From positions 2,780,418-2,844,417 of the forward strand of contig JADWOT020000004.1 in assembly GCA_036345935.2 (NCBI GenBank): a stretch of DNA of 64,000 bases. The letters are read 5' to 3'. Made by a program: the position numbers and the translations under genes. This document shows positions 1-12,800 of this stretch, piece by piece. Positions within the stretch are counted from its first letter, which is position 1. The number at the start of each line of letters is the position of its first letter. The notes beneath the pieces were generated by a model, which had not been told where the DNA came from, searched no databases, and saw only the letters and a program-made list of their open reading frames with translations. This DNA is from Taenia hydatigena (lineage: Eukaryota > Platyhelminthes > Cestoda > Cyclophyllidea > Taeniidae).

Positions 1-3000
1 TGCGACCAGAAGAGAGACCCCTGCCCACCTCCAAGCCCTTAACCCAAGCATGCGCTTGTAAGGATCACCATTACCTATCGAACTGAGTCGTTTAAACACA
101 TTAAATAATTTACTAAGTGAATTGTAAGTGAATGAAAAGTAAATGATTTTTAACGATGAACCTAAAAAAGGACATTTATTGGCTACGTGTCTAATCCTTT
201 TCTAGTCGGTTAGCCTCAAAAGGCACTTTGATTTACAAGTCAACTTCCAATTTGAGGAGGCTTTACCGTTAGAATCGAAAACACACATCTCAGAATAGAC
301 GTGCTGTTGATGAGCTGCACTGCTCTTTCTAAAACTGACTGCAATTCGCTTGGTTTAAGCCAAAAACAGGAAAGTCACGCTGAAGCACGTCATCAAAAGA
401 GTAAACGGAGTTTAGCTTTTGATGTACTGCAAAACTGAGTGGCAGACTGACTACGAAATATGCCTTTTATCTACTATGTTTTATAATAAGAAAAATAATT
501 TTTTCAACACTATCGTTATTGTATACCCTTAATGCTGGGCACGCACAGCCACTATCGCTGCAACTTGAATGATGGCCTTTCGTAATCGACTTTTGTGATT
601 CGCAAACATTTTTCTTCAACCCATGGTTCTAGCAAAGAACCCTTTTTAGATCCCTGGCATTGCACTTAAGCCGGATGAGCTCGCCTCCGGGCCATGCTTG
701 AAGTCTCCGATTCCATTCACAGGGCGGTAGTGCGAATTCTGCTCAAATATTGTATCCTCTTTCGCCTTGAAACGGTTTTGATGAGCTATTTTGGTGGTCC
801 GAACGGATGTCGCGTATCTATTTTTCGTCAACCTCCTCAGTCAAGCCAATTGTGGCGCCAGCAGCAAGAAATAATAGCCTATAAAGGCTTGAGGAAGTGT
901 CACGCACCAATTAAGGCGGCAAGCAAGTCAAATTTCACCATGAATCCTGTCGCGCGGTAGATTCGAATCTCTCAAATAAAAAATGCAGAGTATTTGGGTC
1001 TTTGCGTTTGGTATGTACTTTCTGTTCCCTGTGATTCAGCATCCGTATCGGAGCTATGCAGGAAAGCCCTCCATAAAGCTGCTTCCCGACTCGTTTTTCG
1101 TCAAAACTTTTTCAAAGATATATAAAGGGGCCAAATATGGCATCACTGTTAATAAACCAATTCAAGGCGAGTAATCTTTGCTTCCTTGTGGATAGCCAAG
1201 CCTTTGGAGACTAGCGACGGACAGGCCACTAAATTCACGGCAGTTTTACGGTAAACTCTTTAATTTCAAATTTTACTTGATAAAAGCCTGGACGCCTGTT
1301 CATGTTGCGAGAGGTGGAGCAAGCTAACTAGTCAAAAGCTATGACGTGCAGTGCCTCTGTTAGACTAGAATCACTTCTCGGTGTGATAATTAGTCATTGT
1401 AGTTTGATCCCTCTTTCTGTCTTGCATGTGGCTTGAATAGTCATGACTACCACAGTTGGGTTGGCCACATAAGAGGAACTGTTGGGGACACTGAAGACGA
1501 GGCTAAAACATGGGTGAAGCCGCGTAATACAAAAATCCTCACATTTTAACTCCATCACTCAACCCCTCTTTCACTACGCACGAGGACGCCCATGTTTTCA
1601 ACGCTAGGCTAGACTGTATTAACAAGACGCCTCCCACAGGAACAAAGCCAGTACCATGATTCATGTGTGAATAGGCCTTACATTAATAAATCATTCTCTT
1701 GACTCCGTTTGCAGTACGAGGCGCTTCGCTGGTCTTGTTATACAGACTGTTTTAACGGCTATTTGCTTGCTTTGCAAGTAATAAATGACTATCATGTTGT
1801 CAAGTCACCCTCCGGACATGCACCACGAACACTAGGGTTGTGGACATGACTTTTTAATACAACCATATGGACTCTTCGTACTCCGTGCGACGATGTTTAG
1901 GTCGTTCCTCTCCCAACCAAGTGATCAAAGCAGACGTGATAAACCCTTTTCCACGGACCCCATCCTTAGGACAGAAATCCGCTTGCGCGTGGGGTAGTGG
2001 AGGCGCATGTTAGGGTCAGGCTGGAGATGAGGATGATGAGAGCTGAAATTCGAAAATTGTTTTCGCTGCTTTTGATGCCTTCTTGGCACCGAGTGCGAGA
2101 GATGCCATGTAACCACGGCGGGAGGAGGAACAGGATCTGGAAGAGAAGAAAAAGACTTGCATTTGCGCTTTAATTTGTACCTACAAAATGCAGTGGTCAA
2201 TTAATATTATCATAAATCACTAAAGCGCTCTTCCCGATTTCTGAAAGTTTTTTACCATACTACAATGAACTGCACTGCAATGTACCATATTAATGATTTT
2301 GGTAATATTATTTTGACATTTAGCTTAAAGGTCGATGATGGTTGACAATTTTCTGGAAAACAACTAGCAAAGCTGCAGCATGGAGGCATCAACTTCTTCA
2401 AGGAGAACCCCATTTACAAAGAAGACGCCGATAAATTTGAAGACCATGAGAGAACCAACGGAAGCGTAGCGTGCCGCGCCTATGAGGGTTGGGCTGTGGA
2501 GGAAAATATAGAGTAATGTATGGCGATTCTTCTGTTTAAACGCGCAAACATTTATTGCGTATCAAGCAATCTAGCAGGACATGCATTTAGAAAGCCAATT
2601 GGCGAATCAGCCCTGCTTTTATCTACCAAGCTAATTAACAATACCGTTTTGAGCAAATCCAGCATCTATTTTAACAGCTGCCGACACGGTTCTAGATGCA
2701 ATTAATCATCGATCACGTTGTTATCATTTCAACTACATAGTATGCCGACGCATCAATCCATTCTGCCCTCCAGTGAATGCAAATGCAAGTCAAAGTGTTT
2801 AACGAAAACATTGCGTTGTAATGCTTCAGCCCCCCATGAGCGCATATGTTGACCCTCTCGGTCAATCTCTCCGTAACCAAAATCACCCCAATCAATGCTG
2901 TAAAAGAACGCCTAGTTGGCAGGTGGGTCCGCCATTTAGTATCAGTGCCTTATGCCTCTGCTCCGGTAGCGGAAGCGAAATGCTACGTGAAAAGGCACCC

Positions 3001-3248
3001 AGCCCAATCTCACGACAGTGCAGTTTATCTTAGTCGCATACAAGGCGTAAGATGCTATGGCCTCTCCAAAAATTTGTTCGAAGCGTACTTACGCTGATGG
3101 GTGGCATCGACATCATTGAAATAAAAATACTGCAGTACTTTGTTGTTTGAACTACTGGTTTCGACCAGGGACACAGAAGTAGCCATATTGCCATAGCTGC
3201 GTAGGCTGGCCTCCGGGCCATTCCAGCATCTTATTTCCTTCTGTCCGT

Positions 3249-3299
<51 letters not shown>

Positions 3300-3824
3300 C
3301 TCTAGCATTCTGCCTTCTCTTGCCTTCGAGGGAGCCTCGGGACGCTAAAAATGCTGCGAATATTTTACCATTATCACAACAGCACTATGATTTTACGCAT
3401 TTGATTGGTTTTTAAACCAGTGACACCTTAAACGATAACATATTCATAGTTTAGGCAAATGTATTTATTTAGTAGTGTTTTAACCCCTACTACTTTCGTA
3501 CAGGCTTCCAGGAGCGCCAACACGACAAAAACAATTTTGTCCATTCTGTATACTAATCATCTTTGCAAATTGAGTAAGGCGAAAAAATTTATTGCAAGCG
3601 AGAAAGTCGCAATTATGGCACGGCACTTTTAGCCTATCAGTCGCCTATCAGGCGAACCTAACCTAGATGTTCACTCCGCCTCTCCACAAACTGCGGTCGG
3701 TGCTGAAAGACTACCTAGGTTCTGGGTTTTCCCTCACACCTTCATGACCACAGACATTCCAGTGGAGATGATTCGGGCGCTAAACTGCATCTAGATAACT
3801 ATTTGTAATTTTTCATGCTTTAAA
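1..3824. other. No recognised gene; non-coding flank
   Basis: Short open frames occur on both strands, but none shows a family motif or a convincing splice structure. The only distinct structure is a TA dinucleotide run at about 3249-3297. Any promoter of the gene starting at 3825 should lie at the right end of this stretch, but no clear TATA box or initiator was seen. Confidence 0.6.
3249..3297. repeat. (TA)n microsatellite
   Basis: About 24 uninterrupted TA units, roughly 0.5 kb upstream of the ZDHHC-like start codon. It is likely length-polymorphic. Confidence 0.95.
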
Positions 3825-6800
3825 ATGCACAACTACGAGGAGGATCGCTCCACCAGCAACAGCTTTACTCATCTGACCGGTTCTTCCCACTCCTACCTTC
3901 ACGCGCACACCCGCTCGGTGCCGTCAGCGGTTGAGAGAACTCTCCTCCCCTACTATCGTATGCACCCAGGTCACAATCGATTTGGGTGTAGGGGTCACTG
4001 TGTGATGAGCAAACAGTTGGGTCTGTTCTACATCACACTCTTTCTCCTGTTCGGGCTGAGTGGTCTTTTCTTTGCTTTTGATGCGCGTTACCTTACAACA
4101 AGTCTAAGTCCTGCTGTGCCAGCTGTTGGGGGTGTGCTTTTCCTCTTCGTCCTTTTTGTTCTCCTTCGCACGAGTTTCTCAGACCCCGGAATCCTACCTC
4201 GTGCCACACCAGTGGAGGTGCAATGTGTTGAGGGTTAGTTGACGCTGGTGCCTTGTATTTGCATGATTATAGTTTTGCTTTGCTTATCCCATTGTTCTAT
4301 CCAAATTAATTGACTAATTGTGACTTAAGAGCAAATATTGGCCAGACATTCTTTTTTGGTTGATTGATCATTTCTGAATAGCAGGATGGTGAGGTGAAAA
4401 GGTTGTCAGTTGGTATGATTTGTGGAGGTCTAGTGGTTTTCTGATTAGAGCTTATTGTGAGTCGAAGGACTGTTGAATAGCATTGACAAGATGGGCCAAG
4501 GTGATGCCTGTAGTCTCCGTGTACTTCGACCAATTTTGCTGAATTTGTTGACACATCTTGAACGTCACTTGATGCCCACTTCTCGTGCAACCCATGGTGT
4601 TTTAATCACTAACCCCTTATAGGAGTTGTTATTAGGTATGTAGACTCCTATAAGTCGCAGCTATGGAAAGTTATTTTCTCAATGGAGCAACCGCAAGACA
4701 ATGCTTTTAATTCCAACCCTTTAATGTGTGTTTGGCATTTGTTTCATATCAATATTGTTGTGTGGACTTCTTCCAGGTGTGGGCTTGTAGGGGTTCCGAG
4801 AGTTGTCAAATCTCCCATTTGCATTTTTCGAATGTTCCTTGATTAAAGTAGGTTTTAGATGGCAGTATTTGATGGGCCATGTGGTACTCGTTTGCAATAC
4901 TTCCTAGTAGTTGATTTTTCATGGCAGTGAAGTTGAGAGTGCTTGTGGATTTTGGCATTCGAAGGTGTGGACTCCTGAAGATTTTCGATAAGTTGAACAA
5001 TGTTTTGTTTTTTCCTCTTTTCCTTGTGTGTATCTGTGGTCTTCTCTTTTTTGTGTTGCTGGATTTTATCCTCCACCCTTTCTATTTTAGCCTCACCTAT
5101 GGGGGTCTTGATGAATTCCACGTGTATATGTTAGTGTTTGCAGGTGAAGCATTTCCAGTAGGGATTTTTCACATTTGGTTTTTGGAAGGTATTAGTTTGC
5201 TCTTATATTTTTCGTATCTTTTACTTATGTTGCTCTGATTCCAACTGGTATCAAGATTTGTGGTTGGTGCACACTTTTTTTGTTGATACATTAGTATTTT
5301 TGGCGTTTGAGGTGGCAGGAGGGTCTGCTCTAGCGACTTCGTTGCTTTTCATTGTGGAGAAACTGAAGTTGCACCTGAAGCCCAACATTCTTGGCCAAGT
5401 AGTCAGTTGTTTGACTTAGATGTTGCCTTGATGTTCTACACTCGAGATTGCTTGTGCTTTGTTTTTTTTTTACTTCAGTTAATGTTATGGCTATCCTGGG
5501 GGTTTTCTGTGAATGAGTGTGGTTGATTGAAGCAAAGTTGTAATTAATGCCTGGATTTAACAGTTCTGAAGCCACTGACGGGGCAGATATGTCGGTGGAT
5601 GTTAGCGACAAGAGGGTTGTGGGCAGCTGGTGATAAATGTGTAGACATTCTGCATGAATACACTTCCGTTTAAGTCGTGGGGTATTTTTGAGAAATGTTG
5701 AAAAGTATCACCGAATTGGTCAAGGTTTTTTTGTGGATAGATTAAGCGGCCACACGAAGTGTTCTTCAATTGCACTGGCTGGTGGTTTCGTTATCTTTGT
5801 TGGTTTTGCATGGTTTCTGCTGTTCTGCTTCGAATGCTCTTCGTTTTGGATGGTAGTGTTGGTGGTTTTTGTGAGTGTGTACGGATTCCGTCACGCCACT
5901 TTTATCTGGCCTTAACAACTGATTGCACCAAGCTGCATATTGTGTACCGCGAACTGATCGAGCCTAAAACAACGAAGTAGCTGATGGATTTTCTCGATTT
6001 AGGGCATGTAGAGTATGTTTGCTTTGCCATTTAGTGTTTATTTAGCCTAGCTTGTCAATGAGCATACGTAGCGCGCACCTATCTGCAGTGACTGCTGAGG
6101 AGAGGAGAATGTGGGTGGAATTTTTGGTCACGTTGCTTTAGATTGCATGCTGATTGAGTTTACAGTTTTTGGGGTAATAAGGTATGACGATGAGTGGATT
6201 CAACTGGGGATAGGGCGTGTTTCGATAGCCTTTCTGCCTTTACTTTGCGCTTTCATAAAATATAATTGCTTGTAAGTGTGAATGAATTAAAGGGGTCCAT
6301 GGAATCAGTTGGGTGGTGGAAGTGGTGCGAAGGGATAAGACGAGTAAACTAAAACCGTGCATGTTCTAATGAATTTATTTGGAGGGTGAGCTTGAAAGAA
6401 GACTGTTGGGAAGCGTTTTTCGCTCCCCACCCACCGATCTGTTGGTACAAGGAGGTCACCATTCTGTTGAGATTCTAAAGTAGCGAGGTTGATAATGGAT
6501 TGTGTTTTTATTTTATGCGACTTCGATTGATCGCACCGCGCTCTACACAAATGTCCATTCGTAGTCGAGCATTTAGTCGCTTGGTGTAATTTCCAGTATG
6601 ATGTGTTCTTCTAAAGTGGAATAGACACTTACGCTGCCGAATAGGCTAAACAGTTACTGCTAAGTGATCAGAATGAATGAATCATGTGCGGACTTAGGAC
6701 ATTTGAGGTGTATTTTATTGCTTTAAACTCAGTGTATTTGTCCGTGTCACACAGATGGCGGTGGTGGTGTTGGTTGTGGTGAATGCGGCCTTGGACTCGG

Positions 6801-9800
6801 ATGAGCAGGTAGGGACGACCCATATGATGCTTGCGGTGAGCTTATTAATGACCCAGCACATGTAGTCACTCTTTATGTCATCATCTTCTCTGTCGAGAAG
6901 AGTTATAAACTGGGTGTGCAGCAGTTGTAAAGTGTGTCGACAAGTGTTTAAGACTGGATTGTCATATTTTATAGCCTAATTTTGTGTCAGTGGGTCTCCT
7001 GCACAATGTCGAGGCTACCAACCAGGTGTGTGATGGATGAAGTTTGGAGCTGGTGTGTTAACTGACGCAATGGGCCCGGTAAGGGGTACGTTGAGTGAGT
7101 ACGTGTGTTGTGGCTATGGGGTGGAGACTGCCAAATTGCGAGTCTGCGTCTGGCGCATTCAGTTAGGAACACGAATGGTAATTGATTGTTTTTGATATCT
7201 GAGTGGCTATTGATGCTGTTAGAGTGTATCTTCTCCCGGTATGGCTCAGTAAGGAAAGTCTGAGCGAGAACCCTACCCCTCGAACTGTCGGGAGGTTAGT
7301 TGTGAGTAGGAAGTTTTAAAAATCGCTCTGAAACCCATTTCTGGGCCGGCAGACATTTTCAGCAGGAAGACAGATGTCTTTTTTAAACTGCGAAGGTGTA
7401 AGAATGATTTGGCTTTCCGATTTTTCTACATTTGAGACAATATTGCTTTGAATGATCTTATTATTGTTCTTAGGAGAGATTTTTGGCTCAGTGGATCACC
7501 AATACTTCCGTTCCACAATCCCCAGTCGGGAGATCAAGATCCGGGACTTCCCTTACAACCAGGTTTACTGCCACACTTGTCGCATCTATCGGCCGCCGAG
7601 AACGTCGCACTGCTCAATCTGTGATAATTGCATAGGTAAGTGGTGACTCCTGCAGAACACTTTGGTGAAGGGCGAGGTGGGATTAGGCAACATGGGGGAG
7701 TGCAGACTGAGAAATGATGGTTTGTCAAAGCGAGGTATCTGATGTTCTTTTAAGTGAATCTGAAGGAGTTAGGCTGTTTTTTTGGCGCCTGAGAATGCTC
7801 TATCTTTGTCATTTAAAAACTAGCTTCAGTAAAGTTGGTTGGATGTGTGTTGTATCCATTAAGCGTTGATGCGAGAGCGATGCCACTCGACTTATACGCG
7901 CTATACACTATGACATTTTCCCCAATTGATCATTTTGCACCGCTTGTCACACCCGAAAGCTTATTCTGTGGGTTAAAATCGTCCGCGAAATTCATTTTAA
8001 CCGTGAAAAAAGTGGCACTTTTGGATTGGAGGCAGAGGGAGGATGCTGTCTCTTCCTCCTTTCCTCATTCCCTGCATTCCTCTGATGCTACCTCTTCAAA
8101 CTACAAGTCGTGTCTTATCTGTTCTTGGCACTGGCTGTAAGCGATCACATGACCACATGTGAGGGAGAAGAGGCAGAGCGGCAAAGACGGGGGTTGTCAC
8201 AGGCATTGGAGGCTTTTTGATACAAAAAAACTTGATGTATTTGAAATTCGCTGCTGGATTGCAACTGGTTATGACGGTAAAGAGAATAACTATGATCGCA
8301 AAAAAGTTGGTCACAAGTCCTGAACCCCATCCGCTGTTCCTACATTGCTCAATTGACAATGCAAAAGTTTTTTCTTGATGGCCTCTTTGTCAAGGGTTAT
8401 TGCACCTACAGTTGGTGATGAGTGTGTGTGTGTGTGCGTTTGATTGAATGAGCATGATGGACTTTGATTTGTGGACCCACTTGAGATTTGCGGGTGATCA
8501 GCTTCACCTTGCTGACTGTGATATTCAGAGTCAGTTCTTTGGTGGCATTGAAAAGGTGTGTCACTGTCATCTTGCGAGTTATCTGAAGTTGGGATAGTTC
8601 CTAGTGCCACTTTCTTCATACTTGGAGAGTCTGCAACGTAGCGAAGAATAAGATATTGCTGATGATTTACTTGAGTGAGAAGTTGTGGCCTTATAGCCTG
8701 TTTTATCTATGCAACTGAGTCGCAACGTGGAAGACAGATCTGAGGCGGGATCAAGTTTGATGGCTAATTTGGGATGGGTGTGGTGAAGTCGGTTTCATTC
8801 ATCTGAAACCACATGTGAATTGGCACCACCAACGTTGTGCTTGTAGTCGGGGTAGTTTGAATGCTTACTGACTGGATCCCACCTCGTTACTTACATCGAA
8901 AAGTTCCTTTGTTTTTATTTAATGAATAAGGCGAAAAAATGACCTGTCAAACGGTGCAGCGCCTCAAGACTTCCCTGAAGACGAAAGAAGACACAATAGT
9001 CCGGCAAAGTATGTATTGTTGACGTACAGAAGGGCTTAGGAGCTACTGGTGTGGCCCCAAGGCTGGGCCGCTCAGCCCCTAAATGGCCCGTTAACAAAAT
9101 CGAGGGTTAACTAAGGAATTAAAGCATTAGAATGTATTGCACCTTTTGCGCATCTAAAACTTCTTTTTTCCTGTCGTTGTGAGGTCTTTGCATTCTAGAA
9201 GTCATCACGATTTCCTCTTCCTCTCTATTCGAGCCACTCATGCGTGAAACAGACACAGTTTTACACACCTACCGATTCGAGACATCATCACCGATAGCCG
9301 GGTGGGCTGGTCGAAAGACGGTTATAATGAACTCCACGGAAGTGAACGATGGGTTGGTGTTTTCAGTACGACTAGTGGCAGCATACAGCGGCATAAATCC
9401 AAATACTCGACCGTTATTAGCAGCAATAAATTTTGCACCTACGACTTTCTTACACACCACTAATATCCACACAGAAAAGCAATTTGTCCAGATTTTGGAT
9501 ACTCTCCAAATACCTTTACTGCGGGTTAAGTTGTTGGGGGTTGAATTTCGTCTCTTTGTCTTTTGTTTTCGCATTTGATTTACAATGGAGTTGCTTGAAT
9601 CGACGCATTGTTGGTCAAGAGCTGTAGGCAGGGTGAATTCGTGCTTTTTATTCGTCTAGTTTAGAAGCCTGCGGTCAGTGGATTTTCTAGTGCGATTTTT
9701 ATTACCACTTCTGTCTGTCGACCGCTATCCCACTGTGTTTGGGAAGTTGGCTGACTCAGCTCTGTTCCTCTATTGATGTGAGGTGCCGTTGGCTTTGATG

Positions 9801-12800
9801 GCAGTTGGTTTGTGATTGGACCTTATTCCGGCAATTCCATTGGTTGATACGAGACCGGTAACTGATCGGATGATAATGGGCCCAAATTTTACCGAGATTA
9901 TTGTTACTCACTGCCTTCACTCGTGTCCTGTTTTTTCTTTGTCGGTAGTATTGTTTTAGTGTTCGGACATTGGGGCTTTGGTCCTGCCCCTATACCGACC
10001 GTAATCGGATTTGGGCCCAAGGATTTTGGTGATGAGCAAGTCTTTTTTTTTTTTATTTGGATTGAAGTTTTTACTGGTCTGAGGTAGCGCCAATTCAGTC
10101 ATGGTTTAATGCCCCTTCATTGGCATAAAGTGATACAATTTTGGTAGTTTTGACGATATATGGTGACGTACAAAAGTTGTTTGGATACTTACTCCACAGC
10201 GTTCGACTAATTCTCAGAAAACGGCTTTCACAAAGCGGATTCTATTGTTGCGATTGTATCACTTTAAGATACTTGACGTGAGTCAGCTTTTTGAAATCAT
10301 AAATTCAATGGCAGACAAGTTGAGTCAATGACAGGCGAAGAATTAAATGTTTCACGCACTGAATGCTCCTTGTTGTGGACCAGGAATCACAACGATTGGG
10401 TCGTCACATAGGATGCTGCTCTCTGCTCGAGGGTATGATTGTAGTGTCCACAGATTGCATGCTTTGCTGCCAAGAAATTTCATTCCTCAGAGCACACTGT
10501 TCCATCCATGCACCCGCTAACCCCGTTCCCCCAAAATCTTGACGAAAAGTGTCTGGCTCATCTTACGTGAGACATGTGCGTTGGATGTGCCCTAGAGATG
10601 TAAAGCTAGAATACCTTGTTTATATCAAGGACTTCTTTTTGGCATGGGCTTTAAGGGGCTTTCCCGCTTCAAATAACCTGACAATATATGTATGACATCC
10701 TGACTCGTTTTAACCTCGACACACGATTTTTGAGCAGGAATGCTCTTAAAACGCAGAAAACTTAATGCGTCTTTGTACCTTCCCTCCTGTTGTCCTCCTT
10801 ATAGATCAAATTAGGGTATTTCGCTGTCTTGCTGAGGTCTGCCATGAAGGTGCATTGTCATTACGAGTTAATTAAGGTTAATTAAGGTACTGTGCTGTAT
10901 AGGATGTATCAACGAGCAAAGCGCCTATCAAAACAAGGCCTCGTCCAGCTGATGGACGCACAATTCGTTTGCCGATTAGTCAAATGAGAAGTTCCTTTCT
11001 GGGGCTGGAGGTGACCCCAAAATGGCGGATGCTGAACTCAAAGTAGCTGTGGCTGAGGAGGTGTCAAATGCTCTCACCTACCTAAGGTTCTTTCCTGTCC
11101 TGGTCGCCTTCAACAATTCTGTAAGGCAAAGGAGGTTGATGATTCAATATTTCTAAGGTTGTCAACCAAGTTAGTAGTAGGTTTGGATTAATAAAAATCA
11201 AATAAATACGAAAGCCTTCTGACAAGATCTAATAATGTATTTACTATTTCAAGACACATGCATAGTTTTTTTTTCTCCTAATTAGGTCTTTCATAAATTT
11301 TTTGCCTGTAGAAGCCAAGGGAAGATCTATCCTTAGCCATTATTCCTTTTATCTCCTGTCCATCCCCAAATTGTCTTCTCTGTGTCCCATGCGGTCACGT
11401 GATTGCTGATCGGTGGTAGTGCCAAGAAAAGGCGATAATTACTTGGGCCTAGAAGAAGCAAGATCTGGAGATTAAGAGGAGGGAGGTGGAGATGGGACAT
11501 CATCTCTCTATCTTTTTACTTTTTTTCCTCTATCCACCTCTCCTGTTACCAGGATGTGATTTCCTTGCACATCTCTGCGTTGCCGTTAAAGTGCATTGAG
11601 TTTCACTGAGGGGTAGATGGGTCTCCGGCGCAACGATTTGCTCTTCAACAGGTGAGGCTGATGTCATTTGTTCTCTGAAGTCATGGGTTGACAAGGCGGT
11701 GGGACGTGTAAGGGTGAGCTAGAAATGAAATGCAATAGTCATTTCTCGTCACAAAAAAGTTACGCGTATGAAGTGACGAACAGCATCTAGGTAGTGCTTG
11801 AACCTTACTACCTATCATCTGCCACCGGGTGACATATGACGCCCATGCCTATGAACTATCATCAATTCTCCTGAAAGCTACACGATGTCATGACGGCGAG
11901 CTGAACCTAAAAATTCACAAACTTTATGATCATCTGATGCTATCAGTTGAGTAAAACAGGCGGGTAATCATCAGTGCAGTGCGTGAGAATTGGCTTTGAA
12001 AGAATTCGGTCTTACAATTGCCACACTTGAGGCGATACCGTAAAGTAGTGAGAAAAGTTGAAACCAGTGGTAGCCTGCATGACAGGTGAATTCGTTACAG
12101 CCTAGGCGCGGATTAACAGAAGGTGAAGAGTTGATTGCAATTACTCCTGACATGGTTTGTATGCAACATACCTAAAAGGCACCTGAATACTGCCTTCAAT
12201 CAATCCTGCCAAATTTGTCCCTGCTTTTTTTGCTGTCGAGAGAAGAAAATTATGTCGAAAAGGTGAAGGACCATTTCCACACATGTAGAGATCCTCTCTT
12301 GATGTGGGTGCTTGTTTATGGGGTAGTGTATGAAGGACGTTTGATGATGATGAAGAAGTGTCGCCTACATAGAATGCATAACTTCTTTTATCTTCTGATT
12401 AGGATTAATGTGGGAGGGGATGTTTTCCAAGTGTCTCTACGCTGGTGCTGTCACTTTGCTTATCCAAATACTCTCAGACTCATTGACGCTGGTCATTTTA
12501 GACTTTAGAGATTTAGCTGCTGGGGCGTTTTCACTTAGAGGTTGTTTAGAAAACCAGCACTTCATCTTTTTGCCTCTCACCGTCAATGGTCTCAGCACAT
12601 TCTCACCTTATTTCTATTCTGATCGGCCAGTAGTTTGTGGGAGGTGTTCGTTACATCTGTCGATTCTTTCCTCTTCCACAAGGTAATTTGAGGAGACAAA
12701 CGCACGAAGGTAAGGACTCCCAAGGCGATTATGCCATCCACATACTGTAATGGGACAGCAAGATCTCTGTTTGGAAGCCATTGGCTTCTTGGATCGCAAC

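Noticed and set aside
940..980. GATTCGAATCT resembling a tRNA B box
   Set aside because: No matching A box or cloverleaf stems upstream.
983..1174. Open frame starting Met-Gln-Ser-Ile-Trp-Val, the same first residues as at 63198
   Set aside because: The shared stretch is only about 17 bases and the sequences then diverge completely. No splice structure or domain supports a gene.
9240..9578. About 100 codons open on both strands inside the ZDHHC-like intron
   Set aside because: No recognisable domain, no splice sites in agreement, and no link to neighbouring exons.
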